Of a stretch of DNA of 36,416 bases, positions 31,742 to 36,416 are shown piece by piece. Origin of the DNA: Pseudomonadota bacterium (GTDB lineage Bacteria; Desulfobacterota; Desulfobulbia; Desulfobulbales; JAGXFP01). The stretch's first letter is position 1. Every line of letters starts with the position of its first letter. Position numbers and translations under genes: made by a program. The notes under the pieces are model-generated. The model did not search any database, was not told the origin of the DNA, and worked only from the letters and a program-made list of their open reading frames with translations. The DNA is taken from NCBI GenBank assembly GCA_018823285.1, contig JAHJIQ010000020.1, positions 1-36,416 on the forward strand, written 5' to 3'.

Positions 31742-34700
31742 TCAGAATTTCTTTATCCCATGAAGATCTAGATCAACTCTTCCGGCCGGTCTGTTCAGCA
31801 GTTCATCCTCAAGGGAATTGTCCTCGTCGATAGCTATTCTTGCCGCAGCAAGTCCTGAGTTCAGCAGCTGGTCCCTGACATTTCGCCCTCTTTGTCTGGC
31901 CAATTGGATAAGATCATCGTCGCTTGGCGAAACTCTCCCGGAACTGTTCGATTCCGGAGTTGGAGTTGTCATGATGCCTTGAGGGCTGTAGCCAGGGATT
32001 GAATCCTGATCGCGATCTTTTCCGGTCAATGTTCGACCTCTGCTGCCCTGGCTGGTCTGCAGGGCGAGTAGATCCAGCTCGGGATCAACGTGGCCCGAGA
32101 TTGCAATTTTCAACAGCGGCCTGCTGTTGATGGCCAGGGCAAGTTCTTGGAGCTGTTCAATCTGCGCACTGTTGAGTTCAGCAATCCCGGGGGAAAAGGA
32201 GAGATACTCCAGACTTGCCCGACCAGCTTTTTCAGTTATGCCCAGAAGCGAAAACGGAGCCAGGGTTGTTTTGCTGAGAATCTCTCGGATCTGTTCCCCG
32301 ATTGCCCCGGCATATGAGAAGGTTGGAGCGCCCGTTTTCCCGGAAACGGGTGCGTCAATGGTGATCAATCCTTGCCTGTCAGTCAGTAATGCTGCGGCCA
32401 GGGGGGTGTTGTATCTGCCGGAGAGGCCCTGGCCCAGAGAAAATTTTTCGATCCGGATCGTGTTTCCGGCTTTGATCCTGTGATCGGCCAGATGGAAGGT
32501 TGTGCTGATCGAGAGGGTGCCTTTATCAGGCTGGTATCCCAGCAACGGCCCTAGAAAGGGGGCAAAAGCATTGATGTCGATTCCGCTGCTTTGGAGGTTG
32601 ACGTCAAAAAGAGGGTTGCCGCCGAAAAGGGCCGCTGTGCCGGTAGCCTGGAACGGTGCCGATGGCGATTGCTGATCGGCGGCCCCGTCTCCCTGCGAAT
32701 TTACCAGCTGCCAGGTTCCGGTAAGTTCGAAAGGAGCAATAGCCGCAGGCCGGTTTCGCATGCCGGTCATTTTCGCCGTGATGGAGGCGAGGATGACCTC
32801 GGAGGAGGGCATGGTGGAGTGGTCGATCAACCGGAAGGTGCCGTTTTCAATGGTCACGGTGTCTGAAGAAATAGCGGTTGTCTCTGATTCCGGAAAGATA
32901 TAGCCGGAAAGGGCCGGGCTTTTGCGGTCGGTCATGGTGGCCTGGAACTCGGGCCGTTCAAAACCAAGGGTCTTGATGATAAGTGACAGGGGGGACGCCT
33001 GCAATTCAACGCCCTTCATGGAGACAACCGGGCAGGTGAGGCTTCGTTTTCCTGCAGAGATCTCGGTAGCCAGTTCTTTGATGGAAAGATCAGCAGCAAC
33101 TTTCAGGGATGGAAAAGCAAGAGTTCCTTCGCCGCTGATCTCGCCGGCGGTGATATTCGGAATCAGGAAAGGATGCAGTGACATCTGCAGTTCCGTTAAG
33201 GGCAGATTGGCTATTCGGCCGGAAAGTGATGCCGTAAGTGGAGCCAAGCCCAGCTCCCCGGAAAAATCGATCTCTCCCCGGTCTGCCAGCGTGCCCCGGA
33301 GGTGTATTTTTCCGGGCACCCCTTCTTCGGTACCAAGTGATTCTCCATGGAATTCGGCCCGGGTCAAGAGCAGGTCGCCGACCGTAATTTTCGCGTCGGT
33401 CAGGTCCAAGACACGGGAGGTGATGAGCCACGATGCTTTTTCCGAGGCTCCTTCCGGAGGTGCGGCAAGAAATATCTCCGGAGTGAAATCAAAGGAGGGG
33501 TGGTCACCGGTTATGATCCCGAAGGAGAAGATTTTTCGGGTCAGGTCAATGTTGCCGTTCACGCTTTTGATCGTTGGCAGAGTAGCCCGGTACCCGTTGA
33601 GGGTGAAGGAGAGATCGTGCAGTTCAAGAGCAAGATCTGTAAGGTTGAGTGTTGGTTGCGGGAGATCATCCAGATAAGACAGACGAAAATTTACACTGCC
33701 CATTTTGAGAGTTCCGTCGGCCAGGGCGGTGCCAAGAGGTTCGGGGAGAAAGGTTTTCAGCTTGCCGAATTGCAGGTCAGCGGTGGTGATGGTTCCGACA
33801 ATCTCAAGCGGGGAAGATGAGATTGTCCCCCGACCGCTGAAAAGAGCGCCACCCGGGGTTTCGCCCTTGCCGGTAAATGAGGACGATGCGTCTGCACCGG
33901 CGGTGGAGGGCAGGACTTCGATTTCAATCCCGGTCCAGAGAGGGGCTGGTTTGTCACCGGAGGCCATTTTCTGGTTGATCAAGCCATCAATCAACTGCAA
34001 CCGGTTCAACTCATGCCTGAAGGCTCCGGGTGGCAGGTCGTTGAGCAGGGACATGAGCGAAGTTTTTTTTGACTCTGGGGATTCCGGGGTGTCGGGTGGT
34101 AAGGTCAGTACCGGCTGGGTGACGATAATTTCCTGGAGCGCCAGCTGGTTGGTCAGTGGGGAAAAGCGGCCCCGGACGAAAGTCTCCGGCAGGGAAAGTG
34201 TGATGCCGCCACTTTTTATCATCTTCAGGTCGGAGAGATTAACTACGCCCTGAAGCTGCAGGGCGGGCCCTGATCCAGGGCTGCCTGCGAAGATGAGTTC
34301 AAGGTCGAGATCAGCCTGTCCGCTCAGAATGTCGGTCTGTTTAAAATCCGGCAGATAGGGGAGGTAGGTGGCCAGCTCCAGGCCGTGCAGCTTGAGGTCG
34401 AGCCTGGTGTCGTTGCTTTTCAGGTTCGAATCGCTTCTGCCCCTCATGGCTACAGGGCTGCCGTTGAAAACCGCAGAAAATCTTGGTTGAATCGGGTGTT
34501 CCCTGGTGGGTGAGGGTATGAAAAAAGCTGCCGTTTCAAGGTTTGAGAGGAAGGGCAGGTTTAAAAGGATCTGCTCAACCAGATGCTCTTTTCCTCCCGG
34601 TCGGTCAATGAATCTGATATAGCCGTTGACCAGCGAGATGTTCTGCAGGACGAAGGGCGGGAACACGGCACGGGCGGCGCTGTTGTTCCCGGTTTTATCC

Positions 34701-35209
34701 ATGGCTGGCAGGAGTCCCAGGTCACTGAAATTGTATGAAAGATCTTCCCTTCTTTCAATTTCGAGCGAGACCCCGTTGAAATTGACATTCCGGCAGATCA
34801 GGACCCTTTTGAACAGAGAGCCCGACTCGATATTCAGGTGCAGACCCTGGATGACCAGTACGGGTTTGAGGGGGGTGGGCGTGGGGCGGCCGATCCGGGT
34901 GACCGTCAGGTCGTGAATATCCAGCTGGAAAGTAAAGGGGTTGAAAGAAGAACTGGAAAGTGAAACCCGGAGGCTTTCTCCCGACAGCAGGGCAGGAAGC
35001 AAGTTGTTGATAACACTGGGAATAATAAAATAACCGCTCAGGGTATAGAGGGTAAAGAGGACGAGGGACCAGGTCAGAAAAAGCTCCACTAGCCGACGGC
35101 CGGTGAACACCTTGCGGCGGGCCGACCCTCCTCTGGGCAGTGAAGGTCTGACCGCCTTGCGCCGTTCGGGGCCTGAATATACTATTTCTTCTGATTCCGG
35201 ATCGTTCAT
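31742..35209 (-). CDS. Giant AsmA-like DUF748 envelope protein
   Basis: 1155 aa. A basic cytoplasmic N-terminus (ERRKAVRPSLPRGGSARRK), one TM segment (about 40-63), then a long periplasmic body of repeated beta-rich AsmA/DUF748 segments (NPFTFQLDIHDLTV; TLKMGSVNFRLSYLDDLP). The C-terminal part shows an OmpA-like motif (SPGIAELNSAQIEQLQELALAI..ISGHVDPE). AsmA-clan proteins are thought to form inner-to-outer membrane lipid conduits. The start at 35209 lacks a strong ribosome binding site. It is divergent from plsC, a phospholipid-synthesis gene, which fits a lipid role by context. Confidence 0.85.
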   Translation of the reverse strand: MNDPESEEIVYSGPERRKAVRPSLPRGGSARRKVFTGRRLVELFLTWSLVLFTLYTLSGYFIIPSVINNLLPALLSGESLRVSLSSSSFNPFTFQLDIHDLTVTRIGRPTPTPLKPVLVIQGLHLNIESGSLFKRVLICRNVNFNGVSLEIERREDLSYNFSDLGLLPAMDKTGNNSAARAVFPPFVLQNISLVNGYIRFIDRPGGKEHLVEQILLNLPFLSNLETAAFFIPSPTREHPIQPRFSAVFNGSPVAMRGRSDSNLKSNDTRLDLKLHGLELATYLPYLPDFKQTDILSGQADLDLELIFAGSPGSGPALQLQGVVNLSDLKMIKSGGITLSLPETFVRGRFSPLTNQLALQEIIVTQPVLTLPPDTPESPESKKTSLMSLLNDLPPGAFRHELNRLQLIDGLINQKMASGDKPAPLWTGIEIEVLPSTAGADASSSFTGKGETPGGALFSGRGTISSSPLEIVGTITTADLQFGKLKTFLPEPLGTALADGTLKMGSVNFRLSYLDDLPQPTLNLTDLALELHDLSFTLNGYRATLPTIKSVNGNIDLTRKIFSFGIITGDHPSFDFTPEIFLAAPPEGASEKASWLITSRVLDLTDAKITVGDLLLTRAEFHGESLGTEEGVPGKIHLRGTLADRGEIDFSGELGLAPLTASLSGRIANLPLTELQMSLHPFLIPNITAGEISGEGTLAFPSLKVAADLSIKELATEISAGKRSLTCPVVSMKGVELQASPLSLIIKTLGFERPEFQATMTDRKSPALSGYIFPESETTAISSDTVTIENGTFRLIDHSTMPSSEVILASITAKMTGMRNRPAAIAPFELTGTWQLVNSQGDGAADQQSPSAPFQATGTAALFGGNPLFDVNLQSSGIDINAFAPFLGPLLGYQPDKGTLSISTTFHLADHRIKAGNTIRIEKFSLGQGLSGRYNTPLAAALLTDRQGLITIDAPVSGKTGAPTFSYAGAIGEQIREILSKTTLAPFSLLGITEKAGRASLEYLSFSPGIAELNSAQIEQLQELALAINSRPLLKIAISGHVDPELDLLALQTSQGSRGRTLTGKDRDQDSIPGYSPQGIMTTPTPESNSSGRVSPSDDDLIQLARQRGRNVRDQLLNSGLAAARIAIDEDNSLEDELLNRPAGRVDLDLHGIKKF

Positions 35210-35380
35210 TGGGGTGATGTGTCGGCAAGGGGGAGCGGGCCGAGCTCTTCTCTGCCAATGTCCTTGCCTCTCTGCAGGGGCTATGTTAATCTCGATCCTT
35301 TAGCAAATCAACATCATATATAAGCCGGTTGTATTCCGGGGTTATCCCGGGCGGCATCCTTCGACCAGTGTTAATATCCG

Positions 35381-36109
35381 ATGGCGTTTATTAATTTCTG
35401 CAGATCATTACTTGTTCTGGTTATGGCACCGTTTCTGACCGGGGTGATCAGTCTGATTGCTTTGCCGGCGATGTTCCTCTTCGGCTGTTCAGGTGATTCG
35501 ATCCAGATTTTGCCACGCTGGTGGGCGAAAACCATCACGGTCTTGAGCGGGGTCTCGGTGGAAGTTTCGGGTTTTGAAAACCTTGAACAGGGGAAACCAT
35601 ACATCTTTGCGGCCAATCACCAGAGTCAGTTTGACATCTTTGTGCTCTATGGGTATCTGCAATATAATTTCAGGTGGCTGGCCAAGAAAGAGTTGTTCAA
35701 GCTTCCGTTGTTCGGCCCGGCGTTGCGTCTTTCCGGGAATATCCCGGTGGACCGGTCTAAAGGCAGGGAAGCCCTGAAGAGTCTCGGCGAGGCAGCGGAG
35801 CGGATTGCTCAGGGGACCTCGGTCATCATCTTTCCCGAAGGGACCAGAAGTCCCGACGGCAAGCTGCAGAGATTCAAATCCGGGGTCATGTATCTGGCCA
35901 TCAAATCCGGGGTCGAAGTCGTGCCGGTAGCCATTATCGGCACCCATGCGGTGCTGCCGAAAGGGAAAATGCTGGCCGGGAAGGGAAACGTCAAGATTGT
36001 GCTCGGCAAACCCGTCAAGAGCAGTTCCTACACCATGAAGCAGAAAGAGGAACTTGCCGACCATCTTCATGATGAGGTCGGACGACTGCTGTCCGGGGCG
36101 GTGGGTTGA
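35381..36109 (+). CDS. plsC: 1-acyl-sn-glycerol-3-phosphate acyltransferase
   Basis: 242 aa, typical PlsC. Hydrophobic N-terminus (8-35), block I NHQSQFD (His80, Asp85; the HX4D catalytic motif), block II GNIPVDRS, block III FPEGTRS (151-157) and block IV VPVAIIGTH. It acylates lysophosphatidate to phosphatidate in phospholipid synthesis at the inner membrane. The ATG at 35381 has only a weak ribosome binding site; it is kept because the hydrophobic helix begins immediately after it. It is convergent with the LD-carboxypeptidase (3-bp gap) and divergent from the AsmA-like gene. Confidence 0.93.
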   Translation: MAFINFCRSLLVLVMAPFLTGVISLIALPAMFLFGCSGDSIQILPRWWAKTITVLSGVSVEVSGFENLEQGKPYIFAANHQSQFDIFVLYGYLQYNFRWLAKKELFKLPLFGPALRLSGNIPVDRSKGREALKSLGEAAERIAQGTSVIIFPEGTRSPDGKLQRFKSGVMYLAIKSGVEVVPVAIIGTHAVLPKGKMLAGKGNVKIVLGKPVKSSSYTMKQKEELADHLHDEVGRLLSGAVG

Positions 36110-36112
36110 GTC

Positions 36113-36415
36113 TCAGTCGCTGAATGAGAGCCGTGCGGTGCCGGAATCCATGGCCACTGTCAGGCCGACCGGCAGGGTGATGTTTCTGGTGCCGTGACCA
36201 CTTGGGAAATTGGCCCAGACGGAATATTTTCCCCCGGCAAGCTCAACAACCCTCTGCCAGATCTTCTCAATCCAGTCAACTTCCTTGTTGTCGTTGTCAG
36301 TGAAGGTTCCCAGAATCAGGCCGGAGAGTTTTGCAAATTTTCCCGCAGCGTGCAGATGGGTCAGCATCCGGTCGATCCGGTAGAGCGGTTCACCGGTATC
36401 TTCGATGAACAGAAC
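36113..36415 (-). CDS. LD-carboxypeptidase (S66 family), C-terminal part
   Basis: The C-terminal 100 codons of a gene running off the right edge. LFIEDTGEPLYRIDRMLTHL is the S66 region containing the catalytic Glu; LSGLILGTFTD and the ending GHGTRNITLPVG match the family's (G)HG..N..LP.G substrate-domain motif. The enzyme trims the terminal D-alanine from tetrapeptides in murein recycling, normally in the cytoplasm. The N-terminal half with the catalytic Ser lies outside the window. Confidence 0.9.
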   Translation of the reverse strand, partial: VLFIEDTGEPLYRIDRMLTHLHAAGKFAKLSGLILGTFTDNDNKEVDWIEKIWQRVVELAGGKYSVWANFPSGHGTRNITLPVGLTVAMDSGTARLSFSD

Positions 36416-36416
36416 C

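Overview
This window looks like chromosome from a strictly or facultatively anaerobic, nitrogen-fixing member of the Desulfobacterota (Desulfobulbales-like). That is inferred from the gene content: a NifA/sigma-54-type nif cofactor operon, multihaem c-type cytochromes with NrfD membrane proteins, a PAS-AAA sigma-54 activator, and GC-rich genes with Gly/Ala-rich proteins. No rRNA, tRNA, CRISPR array, insertion sequence or phage gene was recognised.

Layout. (1) 1-2200: an accessory strip. It holds a 25-bp palindromic tandem repeat, a small membrane protein, an XRE regulator followed by a decayed AbiEii-type nucleotidyltransferase toxin, and an opposing BrnT/BrnA-type toxin-antitoxin pair. (2) 2350-11130: nitrogenase cofactor biosynthesis and molybdate uptake, nifE-nifN-nifB-nifX-like-modA-[repeat block]-modB-modC-nifV. 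It is headed by a textbook sigma-54 promoter with a NifA-type upstream site. The structural genes nifHDK are not in the window. (3) 11277-17026, minus strand: a TolC / membrane-fusion lipoprotein / RND pump operon, then an M23-like peptidase gene. (4) 18010-30891: a respiratory and regulatory island. It carries a periplasmic octahaem HAO-like cytochrome, two paralogous NrfD-type quinol-interacting membrane proteins each followed by a MerR regulator, two one-TM micro- or small proteins, a Tat-exported four-cluster ferredoxin subunit, a trihaem c7-type cytochrome, a PAS-PAS sigma-54 activator, and a Cache-type histidine kinase with a stand-alone receiver. (5) 30892-36416: an AsmA-like giant (DUF748), a PrmA-like methyltransferase, a PlsC acyltransferase and the end of an LD-carboxypeptidase.

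How they work together. Region 2 would supply FeMo-co: NifB makes NifB-co, NifEN matures it, NifV makes homocitrate, ModABC imports molybdate and a NifX-like carrier handles the intermediate. Region 4 has the parts of a membrane electron-transfer module: quinol pool - NrfD - 16-Cys FeS protein - c-type haems - octahaem enzyme. Its possible substrate (nitrite, NO, hydroxylamine or a sulfur oxyanion) cannot be read from sequence alone. Its control looks layered: an FNR/DNR-like box centred about -41.5 before the octahaem gene, a perfect sigma-54 promoter with a far-upstream inverted repeat before the second nrfD, and two MerR proteins sharing four cysteines at identical spacing. This doubled NrfD-MerR(Cys4) arrangement is the most novel-looking system here.

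A second theme is repeat structure. A roughly 56-bp double-hairpin repeat occurs in full at three loci (8418, 18076, 21834 inverted) with fragments around 8260-8415. A 283-bp block with 16-bp inverted ends splits modA from modBC, and a 106-bp near-palindrome abuts the nifB stop codon.
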